Shown one piece after another: positions 56,901-64,000 of a stretch of DNA of 64,000 nucleotides. How positions within the stretch are numbered: the first letter of the stretch is position 1; each line of letters starts with the position of its first letter. The DNA lies in NCBI GenBank assembly GCA_964036665.1, contig OZ038533.1, positions 5,726,413-5,790,412 on the forward strand, given 5' to 3'. The position numbers and the translations under genes were made by a program. The notes below the pieces were generated by a model, which was not told the DNA's origin, made no database searches, and worked only from the letters and a program-made list of their open reading frames with translations. The DNA is from Gordius sp. MW1. Taxonomy: Eukaryota; Nematomorpha; Gordioida; Gordea; Gordiidae.

Positions 56901-58364
56901 AATCAAAAACATGTTGGCCGGACTTTCAACTTCAGTTTCCGATGTTTCGATTAAATCAGAAGATGGAATGCCCCAATCCCTAGTCGAAGTATGTTTCCTC
57001 AAAAGTGCACTTTTTTTGGATGAACAATAAACTGGAAAACGTTTATAAAAAATATGCAACCCGTAACCACTACTTTATATTTATTGGGTTCGTTATGTAG
57101 ATCTTTGAATATGAAATAGTCTAATAAAATGAATCGATACATGATAACCTTAGATTTATTAATAAATATCCTGTCACGGCTTGTTAAGGGGTTATAACCC
57201 CCATTAGCTAGGGTGCCAAGTAATATATTATCGGAGCTTTACGCATTAAAGATTTTTAATTTACGTCGTATTCAAGCACCACAAAGTGGCCATACCCTCA
57301 CTTTCCGCCACCTCTCACGTCAGCGTAATACAGATGACCGGTCAAGCATCAGTTTCAACAACTCCGTTCCACTCTTTAGCGGCTCAAGGTTTATGCGGGG
57401 CTCCATCGACTTCACCACCCTACGATGGCTCTCAACTTTCCAAAGGGTCGGACGCGGGAAGTCCTAAGGAACCAGTGGGCTGCTCACTATCTCAAACTAG
57501 TCCCACCCCCTCTAATCACGACATCAAGGAGTCTTCTACTCAGCCCTCAGGGCTTACATCTCCCTCTGGCTCGGAGGCACTTCTTACGCTGCCACCGCCA
57601 CCCAAGGACATTCAGCGTTGGACCGTAAGCTTATAATTTCACTTTTACTAGTATCTTGTGCTTGCCTCTGATTTTGCAGAAATTCGGAAAATTTGTAATC
57701 GGCAAGTTGGATTGCTCTATGATTGCCCTTCTGTTTGGCGAAACTTTGAATTTTTATCTAAAAGTCATACGTTTTTAATTAATCGGAGACTTTGGCAAAT
57801 TTCAGCACTTTTATCTAATTAAAGTTGTATTTTGAAATTGTAAATATATTTATGCATAATTTCATTTCGAAGTGTAATTATTATTGAGCATCAGACTGTT
57901 ATAGGTTTAAAACTAATTTTTTTAATGTCGTCTTTAAAATGAAACAATTCGACCACAATTTATTAAATAAGCTCCAATAACGAACGTCTAATAAGTTATT
58001 TCTGGTAGAAATCATATTTATGATAAACTTTTCCTATATGCAATTTATAAGAATTATATATGAAGTTTTTGCAATGATACAACTTTACTTTTAACAATTT
58101 AAAAGATCGATAAAACGACTTTAAAATAGCTACCTACCTACCTATGTTTCATCGCGCTGCTAGGTCAATGACGTTCACTCCTTCATATCCAACCTGAGTG
58201 GATGCAGGGAATACGCTGAAACTTTCAAGGCTAACGAAATTGATGGGCCCGCGCTCCTTCTGCTCAAGGAAGACCACCTCACATCGGCCCTTAAAATCAA
58301 ACTTGGACCCGCTTTGAAAATTCACGCTAGGCTTTCCGAAATTCGTTTTACCCAATCGATATAA
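47849..58364 (+). CDS. phc: Polyhomeotic-like protein (PHC, PRC1 subunit), five coding exons
   Basis: Exons 47849-50965, 51698-51863, 56867-56988, 57277-57624 and 58164-58364 all have GT-AG borders. Junction phases agree (0, 1, 0, 0), and together they encode 1317 residues. Polyhomeotic is a nuclear PRC1 subunit whose SAM domain polymerises to cluster Polycomb complexes on silenced chromatin. Two motifs identify it: an HD1-like LLDGHVIRESSQPLP at the end of exon 1, and a C-terminal SAM domain ending KIKLGPALKIHARLSEI, close to the fly KLGPALKI signature. The rest is low-complexity (Pro, Ser, Ala, Asn, His, Gln), as in fly Ph. The FCS zinc finger normally found between HD1 and SAM was not found. 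An in-frame TGA at 47813 and no earlier ATG support the start at 47849. An upstream ATG-CCA-TGA overlaps the start. Confidence 0.9.
50966..51697 (+). other. phc intron 1
   Basis: GTAAGT donor, CCCTTAG acceptor, 732 bp, AT-rich. Nothing else is recognised in it. Confidence 0.75.
51698..51863 (+). CDS. phc: phc coding exon 2 (linker after HD1)
   Basis: Opens after CATTCCCTTAG in phase 0 and reads LPTEPFRLRFMAKHGFRTAS through VITQGPAVKKAK, then AAAA|GTAATG. A stop follows 18 bases into the intron, so the exon must end here. Its last single base (A) joins GC of exon 3 to make a Ser codon, consistent in phase. Linker length and basic character fit the HD1-to-SAM spacer, but no zinc finger cysteines are seen. 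The other plus-strand frame through it, open to 51905, is not used. Confidence 0.75.
53108..53225. mobile_element. One-ended hAT-type MITE in phc intron 2
   Basis: CATGGGCGTAGCCAGGTTTT, a G run, a CCAAAACGTAATTTTTTTTT body and GGCAGCCGCCCCTTAG; the right tip is missing. Confidence 0.55.
54312..54487. mobile_element. Palindromic hAT-type MITE in phc intron 2, perfect 8-bp duplication
   Basis: CATGGGCGTAGCCAGCATTG and TTGGCTACGCCTATG ends; CCAAACCA flanks both sides exactly (54304-54311 and 54488-54495). The interior is nearly the same as the copy at 43254, showing that one subfamily was active both inside and outside the gene. Confidence 0.85.
55220..55560. repeat. GC-rich hAT-type element debris in phc intron 2
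   Basis: CGGCCATGCCCAATTTACTA and CTCCCGAGGCCGCCCGAAAT match the subterminal parts of the 60949 element. A right end near GCCCACTAGTCTCTGG remains. Confidence 0.5.
56399..56673. mobile_element. MITE with perfect 20-bp inverted ends in phc intron 2
   Basis: The left arm TAGACTAATAGACTGCTCAT (56399-56418) is exactly complementary to 56654-56673. The interior carries GCCATTTTGGTAAGTG and CAAAATGGCTGC. A single end of the same family (TAGACTGCTCATT...TGTGTACCC) is seen at about 60006. The ends begin and finish with TA, which could be a TA duplication. It lies 193 bp before exon 3. Confidence 0.7.
56867..56988 (+). CDS. phc: phc coding exon 3
   Basis: Acceptor TTTTATGATAG, then GC joins the A of exon 2, followed by 40 codons starting DEHSLSQEPGEIKNMLAGLS and ending MPQSLVE, then GTATGT. 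It is acidic and Ser-rich with no known fold. Exact phase agreement on both sides supports it. The minus-strand frame over the same bases is a shadow. Confidence 0.75.
56989..57276 (+). other. phc intron 3
   Basis: GTATGT donor, GTATTCAAG acceptor, 288 bp. An alternative acceptor (TTAGCTAG near 57211) exists, but this frame stays simplest with 57276. Confidence 0.6.
57277..57624 (+). CDS. phc: phc coding exon 4 (Ser/Thr/Pro-rich, start of SAM)
   Basis: 116 codons, starting HHKVAIPSLSATSHVSVIQM. They run through a Ser/Thr/Pro-rich linker to LTLPPPPKDIQRWT, then GTAAGC. KDIQRWT is the first strand of the SAM domain (compare DICKWSVDDV in fly Ph). The start could shift by a few codons if another acceptor is used. 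Confidence 0.8.
57625..58163 (+). other. phc intron 4
   Basis: GTAAGC donor, CGCGCTGCTAG acceptor, 539 bp, AT-rich. It splits the SAM domain after RWT. Confidence 0.75.
58164..58364 (+). CDS. phc: phc coding exon 5 (SAM domain, stop)
   Basis: 66 codons from VNDVHSFISNLSGCREYAET through EIDGPALLLLKEDHLTSALK and IKLGPALKIHARLSEI to TAA at 58362-58364. The SAM core (VxDVxxFI, GC..YAE.F, EIDGxALLLL, KLGPALKI) is complete. The protein ends seven residues after it, as Polyhomeotic proteins do. This is the strongest evidence for the gene's identity. Confidence 0.92.
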   Translation, partial: VNDVHSFISNLSGCREYAETFKANEIDGPALLLLKEDHLTSALKIKLGPALKIHARLSEIRFTQSI

Positions 58365-58591
58365 ACGGAGCTATGTCAATAATTGCACTTGTGATACAAC
58401 GCGTTGCACGTGAAATTTATGTTCTTATATCCAATAACGTTTATTGTCCTTGCAAGATTTATTAAAAGTAGTGCTAAAAAGCTATGGAAACTTGACGAAC
58501 GAATTTCAATTTTATAGCCAATAAGGCGGCACCCTTCTGAATATATAATAGATATTTTACAAGAAAAACCTTAAAATACTTACATTCAACT

Positions 58592-58597
58592 AATAAA
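58592..58597 (+). terminator. Candidate polyadenylation signal of phc
   Basis: The first AATAAA after the stop lies about 230 bases downstream. In AT-rich sequence such hexamers are common by chance; another occurs at about 59408. Confidence 0.25.
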
Positions 58598-60948
58598 TTA
58601 CAAAATGTTTACCGTAATCTTGCATTTATGAAATTATACGCACCCTTTCTCTTCTTGATCTTTTGCGATACAAGAATACTGTATACAGCGATTTGCACAT
58701 ATATATCACTTCACTGTGTTCATTATAAATGATGTTTTTTGTATTTATTAATTTTTGTCGGTAATTTAGTTATAAAATTGTATCAATTATTGCATGTCAA
58801 TTTATATATTTTCATCGGAATTGGAAATTTTTACATAAAATTGTAATTATCATCCGAGCATAGTCTTTACATTAATTAGATTTAATCATTAAAATTTGTC
58901 GATATATATTTATATTATACCGTCTTTTTACTTACAACTTTAAAAGTGATGAATATTTTGTAGGGGCTTGTTTTTGAATTGAATATTTCAAAGGACCTAA
59001 TAGTGATTTGTTATTGTTACAAAGACATCTGCTTATTGCAACTTTAATATGGTAACAAATTTTGGGGATTTTCAAATATGTATCTACAAATTTTATTTTG
59101 TAATGTAAAATGTCATAGATAAATTAATTTGTGAAAGGGTAACCTGTCAATTTATAGGATTTGATGTTTATTGAAACTTTGTTCCTGCTAAAATGCCTTT
59201 TTGATATATTTTGTTAAATAATGAATATGCCATACTATACAGACACACATTACACACTACACCTTTTGTCGTGATAAATAACTATAAGCAATTGCAATAA
59301 TAATTTGTCCTTTTATACGATGTTTTTGCTGATATAAATTTAAACTGTCAGTATGTAAAATACTAATTTCTATATTACCACAAAAGTTCAACCCTTTAAG
59401 AACTTTCAATAAAAGCATTTATTTTGACAATCAGTCCTTTAAAATCTAAGTTTTTCCAATGCTTTTTTGTAAAAATAGTATTAGCGCTTTAATTTTATAA
59501 GAGTCACGTTCGCCCCTGCTTTTTTTATAAATAAATATGCAAAATTTGATAGAATAAACCATCAGTATAGGCGTAAAAATCTAATTAACTCGTGAACAAA
59601 ATATTAACATACTAATGACTGTAAAAATGTTAAAAATTAAAAAGGCTTCAAGAAAATAAAATAATTTGCGATTTTCTAAAAAGTCAATTTATATTGCAAA
59701 TTATACAAAAAATTTAGACCCTAGGTAGGAATCGCTAAATTGCGAGCTTTTCTTACTTTTCTACTCTCGATTACATCTTATATTTCACCCTGACAGACGA
59801 ATGAGATAAACGTCGTTTTAATTTAAAATGGTTATTGAAAATTTTTTATACACTAAAATAAGATTATAATTTATTCAACTTATATCTAAATTAAATTTGG
59901 ATAAATATACTTTATTTACTAAGCAAGGCCAAAGCCACTAGAGGAAAGGGCAGCTGCCTATCCCACATAATTTAAAAAACTTAAACATATTTATATATAT
60001 TAGATAGACTGCTCATTAACGCACAAAATGTGTACCCTTTTTTCCACCATTTTAATGATAACATGGTAAAGTAGTGATTATATAAATATTAGCAGTGGCG
60101 TAGCTAGGGGCCCGTCCCCTCCCCCAAGAGCAAAGACGGGCCTCATGACCCTTCCCCCCCCCCCCCCAATGGAAAAATCTTGGACCCCTTAATTTTTTTT
60201 ATTTTATCTTAATTAAGAAACAATATGAAGATTATAATTATTTGTTTTTGACTAAAACTTTTAATTATAATATTACAAATTAAGATGCTGTATAAGACAA
60301 TAAAGGATGAAAATTGTCGAGTGGGCATAATTCCATAATTTATTATTTTTTAATTAAAACCCGAGTTTTTTATCAATTAATTTGCAATGAAAAATAGTAG
60401 CAGGCTTAAAGCTTAACATGTTTCTAAAGCCCTTAGCTAAGCAATGGTTAAATCAAATAGGTATTCTTCCTTAGCTTTATTGAGCTTAGAACATGACTTT
60501 ATAAATGTTATTCCCCGAAGAATATAATAAATTTGTTTCCAACACCGAGTAAAAGGCGTAATGAACTACTATTAAAAGACTAATTCTAATATAAAATGAA
60601 AAATTATCTGGGCTTTTAAACTTTTTAACACTTTCAAAATATATTAAAATGTTATTAAATTTACGAAAATTCCATCCTGGATTCAATTTAATTGTACATC
60701 TCACATATCTTGCATATTTTTATGTACCACATGCACACATAAAGCCAATAGTTTTCCAAAAAACAGTTTGTACACCATTTTTTCCTTTTATCATAAGTTT
60801 GATAAATTAATATTAATAACCAATTCCTGAATTTTATACAATTGTTAACACAGCAAAACTTTCAAGGGATAAAAATCCTAAAAAAATTCCTTTTGGTGTG
60901 TCATTGGATTCAATAAAATGTACACAAACACTAAGTTGTTCTGTGCAT
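58598..60948. other. 3' flank of phc, AT-rich, few repeats
   Basis: No gene recognised. Relics: a GAGGAAAGGGCAGCTGCC MITE piece near 59942, a TAGACTGCTCATT end near 60006, and AGTGGCGTAGCTAGGGGCCC with a C15 run near 60095-60170. Confidence 0.4.
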
Positions 60949-61791
60949 CAGAGGTCAGATTTGTTTGGAATTTTCTACCCGAACCCGGCCCGATTTAATT
61001 TTTTAACTTCATTGCCCGCCCGAACCCATCTAAGTGTCCGCCCGGGCCCGCCCTAATCGTTAAAGCTGCCCGAATTGCCCGGCCCGAAATATTACATTTG
61101 CCCGTTAGTCCCGAATTTATGAGATCCTAAACAGAGGTCAGATTTGTTTAAATTTTTCTGCCCGAACACGGCCCGGTCCAAATTTTTAACTAAATTGCCC
61201 GCCTGAACCCTTCTGTCCGCTCGGCCATGCCCGAACCATTAGATGCCCGGCCTGATTAAAATTTTTTAAATCTAATTAAGAGTTAAGATCAAGCACGATT
61301 TTTATATAATAAAAAGATTTAAAAATATAAAGCTTAAAACCCAGTGGACAGGCACAGCATTTGCATAAACTTGGAACGGATAAATCAAATCTCCTGAATT
61401 AAAGGAATCAAAAAAGCTGAACGAAATTTTATTTGTTAAAAAAAATTAATTAATTAGAATTAAACACTTATACATTATGTGAAAATGGCATGAGCCTTTG
61501 TTTTAAGTCTAGACGGCACACATGTCTATTGCGAACAATGAAATAGCTACATAAATATAAATAATTCAATTCTTTCCATAAACGTAGTTAGGGATCTGAA
61601 ATAAATGGAGTGGGGCAAAAATTTAACATGGAGGGTGGGGTGGCAGCATTCGCGAACGCGATATATAAAAAAGTAACAATAAAATTTACTAGGATTTATA
61701 CCCGAATCTTATCAGCATGCCCGCCCGGGCCGCCCGAAAATTAAAATTTAAGACAGTTGCCACGGGCCGGGCCGGGCATTTCTGGTCTCTG
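60949..61791. mobile_element. GC-ended non-autonomous hAT element, perfect 8-bp duplication (copy 2)
   Basis: CAGAGGTCAGATTTG at the left and CATTTCTGGTCTCTG at the right, flanked exactly by CTGTGCAT (60941-60948 and 61792-61799). The 8-bp duplication and CAGAG...CTCTG tips place it in hAT. The body matches 4852-5655 (for example GACGGCACA and ATAAATATAAATA segments). The left end is doubled: a second CAGAGGTCAGATTTG starts at 61132, so 60949-61131 is a partial tandem copy of the left terminus. Confidence 0.88.
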
Positions 61792-61799
61792 CTGTGCAT

Positions 61800-62149
61800 A
61801 TCACATCTCTAATTTCATCTAAAATTATGAAATAAAATTTGGATTCATTTAATTTTGACAGAATATTTTTAAGGTTCATTTAGCCGTTAGATTTATTAGT
61901 TCCATTTAATTTTTAGGTGGTGTAAAGAGGGGAGGGGGTTGTGCAAATATATCTATAATAATCATCAGGGGCAATAACTTCTAAATACTCATTCTCCAAT
62001 TTTTTTATATTTTATGTTATAATTACGCCTTTTGAGGATCTAACCTTAAAAAAGGTTTTTAAATGTTCTCATTGTTTTCCTGATATAAATGCTGCCGAAA
62101 ATACTGGCAAAATTGCATATGTAAAATTAATTTTATTTTTTATCAAAAA
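61800..62149. other. AT-rich spacer
   Basis: Nothing recognised between the hAT element and the retrotransposon 3' end. Confidence 0.4.
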
Positions 62150-62293
62150 TCTTTAGGTAAAATCCATACATATGAAAAATATAAAACACGATCAGTAAAT
62201 AAATAAAAAGCGTGACTACACTTCATCATCATCGAGGGCCAGAGGCCAGGTGTCGGAACATTTCTTTATAATTGTATTTGGCTATTAAAATTC

Positions 62294-62788
62294 CTATTTT
62301 TTGGCGCAAAAGAAAACTTGCTGAGAATTTTCCTCGGGAGATCTCTTTCCTATCAATTTAAAGAAGGCTAATTTGCCAAAAGTAGCGGAACAGGAAGCCA
62401 CGATAGGGATAAAAATTTTAGAAGGAATTATATCACGATATTTATGAGTTTTGTGTGCTTCCGCTAGAGCTAATGGGTCAGCGTTATTGTTAGAGGGTGC
62501 AAATACGTCGATGCAGGTAAAGTCCCAAGATAGGAACTTACCATCATCCCATATTGTGGATGTTCCAACGGGGCGCATTCTACCCTCAAGAGTGGGTTCT
62601 GATGGTTCGAGAATAGAAGGGAAGTCGGCTTTTAGTAAAGCGGTTTGAATCAAAAGGTTGATCTTTTGATCGCGAATGAAACGGAATTTGTTATGTTTAC
62701 AATGTAAGGGGTGATGGGCCCAAACATCAATTTGTTTCTTACAATTTTTACAAGTCAATTGCTTGCAAATTGGGATCCCCAGTCTCAA
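62294..62788 (-). pseudogene. Copy B zinc knuckle and nuclease, catalytic Asp replaced
   Basis: CKNC...HHPLHC (CX2CX9HX3C), LIQTALLKADFPSILEPSEP, then RMRPVGTSTIW where the other copies have RPDG: the Asp codon has become Val. FLSWDFTCIDVFAPSN and IFIPIVASCSATFGK follow. The frame shifts near 62294-62310, after which IGILIAKYNYKEMF and LDDDE appear in other frames. Besides being truncated, the nuclease would be inactive. Confidence 0.75.
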
Positions 62789-63560
62789 GGCGATCGCGTA
62801 AGTAATTTCGGGGTTTGAGAGTAAGAGCCCAGAGAACTTGCTTGGAATGCATTCCAGCCATTCGTGACCAGAGTCAGTCGTTAGTGACTGAGATTGAAAT
62901 GCTGTACGGCGTCACAACTCGAAAGTAGGTAAGCGACGGAGCGTGACATTATACTGGCATCTCAATCTCGTTGTTTGACTGAATTTGGAATAATGGTTTC
63001 TGGCATTACATTTTCGAGCCATGATGTTAAAGCTGTTTGCGTTAAAAATTTTACGTTTGGGTGGTCACTTTAAAAACGAGATCTTTAACTAGAATGTAAG
63101 ACGAGAGAAAGGCTAGTAGGCTAATGGTCAAAGGGGACCTTATTCCTAATCCTCCAAATTTAGTTGGAAGAGTGGCTTGTAACCAGCTAGTATCATTAAA
63201 AGATAAGTTTAAAATTTTTTCTAAGAGATTTTTAATTGTGGATTCGTATAATTTAAGAATATCTGTGTGTAAAAAAGCAGCAGCTGATCTAAAACAATGC
63301 TAAATCTTGGAAATATTAAAAAAGTTTTTTTTTCATAAAAAAAGCGTGATGTATTGGTAACAATTTTAAAAGTTCCATTTTTGAAGCCAAAAAAGCTAAA
63401 TGTTTATTTAAAAAGTCCTGCAAGCACGAATATCCGCCTATGGGTGAACCGACCGTAGAAAGTTTTTCCTTAGCCACGGTGAGATAAGGTTTAAAAATCG
63501 AATATTGGTCGCAAGCAGGTGGTTGTAAAATTTCGCATTTGGCATAGTTGAGCGATAGAT

Positions 63561-63791
63561 TTAAAGGTACACAATAGTCTTTAATGATGGTGATGGCTTT
63601 GGCGACCTGATCATAGCTACCCCCGCCAAAGTCGCATCATCTAGGTACCACACGTGTAATGATAGATCGCACTGATTCTTAATTTGGTTAATAAATATCT
63701 TTATCCCGCAACAAAATAATGGTGGCCCAAGGGGATCACCAAGATTTTTTGGGGTTGTGGCAAAAAAATTTTTATAAAAACTTTGTTGCAT
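63561..63791 (-). pseudogene. Copy B reverse transcriptase fragment
   Basis: GDPLGPPLFCCGIKIFI and LSLHVWYLDDATLAG match the RT of copy A (GDPLGPPLFCLGIQSLV, LSLNIWYLDDATLCG). Sequence before GDPLGP is not from the element. The DD pair is kept, but everything upstream is missing. Confidence 0.75.
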
Positions 63792-64000
63792 AGTTTACTA
63801 TTTGTATTATTTTTTTAAAATGTCAAAGATTCTTGTCAATATCCCCGTTCCATTTTGTGCTTTGACAATTCATTTGAACAAACTTATTATACCATGTGAA
63901 ATTTTCCATATTGTTTCAACTACATCACTTTGTTTTATTTATGAATAAATTTTATTTATTTTATGCCCTAAACATGAGGGTCTGAGACATACCAGTGTGA
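63792..64000. other. AT-rich end of window
   Basis: No gene or repeat recognised. Confidence 0.35.

Larger units (their letters stand above)
62150..63791 (-). mobile_element. Decayed, 5'-truncated retrotransposon copy B (family of 10.3-13.4 kb)
   Basis: Minus-strand order: RT motif at the 5' cut (63791-63561), frameshifted RT/thumb region (63560-62790), nuclease part (62788-62294) and 3' UTR. The 3' UTR shares GAAAAATATAAAACACGATC with 27.9 kb. The element breaks off inside the GDPLGP motif near 63745, so this is a truncated insertion, then mutated. Confidence 0.8.

Noticed and set aside
56826-57059. Minus-strand frame over phc exon 3
   Set aside because: Shadow of the plus-strand exon, which joins its neighbours in phase.
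58149-58355. Minus-strand frame over the SAM exon
   Set aside because: The plus strand encodes an unmistakable SAM domain; the opposite frame is its shadow.

Overview
This is a 64 kb AT-rich, intron-bearing, repeat-dense nuclear window from an animal, most likely an invertebrate. The species cannot be named from the sequence alone. The animal call rests on one recognisable host gene, a Polyhomeotic (PHC) homologue of Polycomb Repressive Complex 1. It has a C-terminal SAM domain, a homology domain 1-like (HD1-like) motif and GT-AG introns whose phases all agree. Almost everything else is mobile DNA or its debris.

Layout. 1-3.8 kb: dispersed and tandem repeats, including a roughly 108-bp satellite and a tRNA-derived SINE-like piece. 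4.85-5.66 kb: a GC-rich hAT-type non-autonomous element. 6.26-9.87 kb: a Mutator-like element (MULE) with roughly 290-bp terminal inverted repeats (TIRs) and an internally deleted transposase. A 5'-truncated retrotransposon fragment is nested inside it, flanked by a roughly 60-bp direct duplication. 10.3-13.4 kb (minus): a nearly full-length non-LTR retrotransposon whose single long reading frame is broken by one TGA codon. 15.6-19.4 kb (minus): a dead R2/NeSL-type retrotransposon with a C2H2 finger, reverse transcriptase remnants, a CCHC plus restriction-like endonuclease, and tandem repeats at its 5' end. 19.8-47 kb: no host gene recognised. This stretch is filled with short palindromic hAT-type MITEs (ends CATGGGCGTAGCCAGG or similar), several with 8-bp target-site duplications and most with long poly-G/poly-C runs. 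A pogo-like TA-flanked MITE, a recent 273-bp tandem duplication and a (TTGCTAAGTATTT)n array also lie here.

47.8-58.4 kb (plus): the PHC gene, modelled as five coding exons (47849-50965, 51698-51863, 56867-56988, 57277-57624, 58164-58364; 1317 aa from the ATG). The first coding exon is very long (3.1 kb), GC-rich and low-complexity, and ends in the HD1-like motif. The last two exons build the SAM domain. I found no FCS zinc finger between HD1 and SAM, where fly and vertebrate homologues carry one. Intron 2 (5 kb) has taken up several MITEs.

58.4-64 kb: AT-rich sequence, a second full GC-rich hAT element with a perfect 8-bp duplication (60949-61791), and a decayed second copy of the 10-13 kb retrotransposon family (minus, about 62.15-63.79 kb). 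The retrotransposons share one domain logic (RT, then zinc knuckle, then RPD...D nuclease). The short elements carry no coding capacity and would depend on transposases encoded elsewhere.
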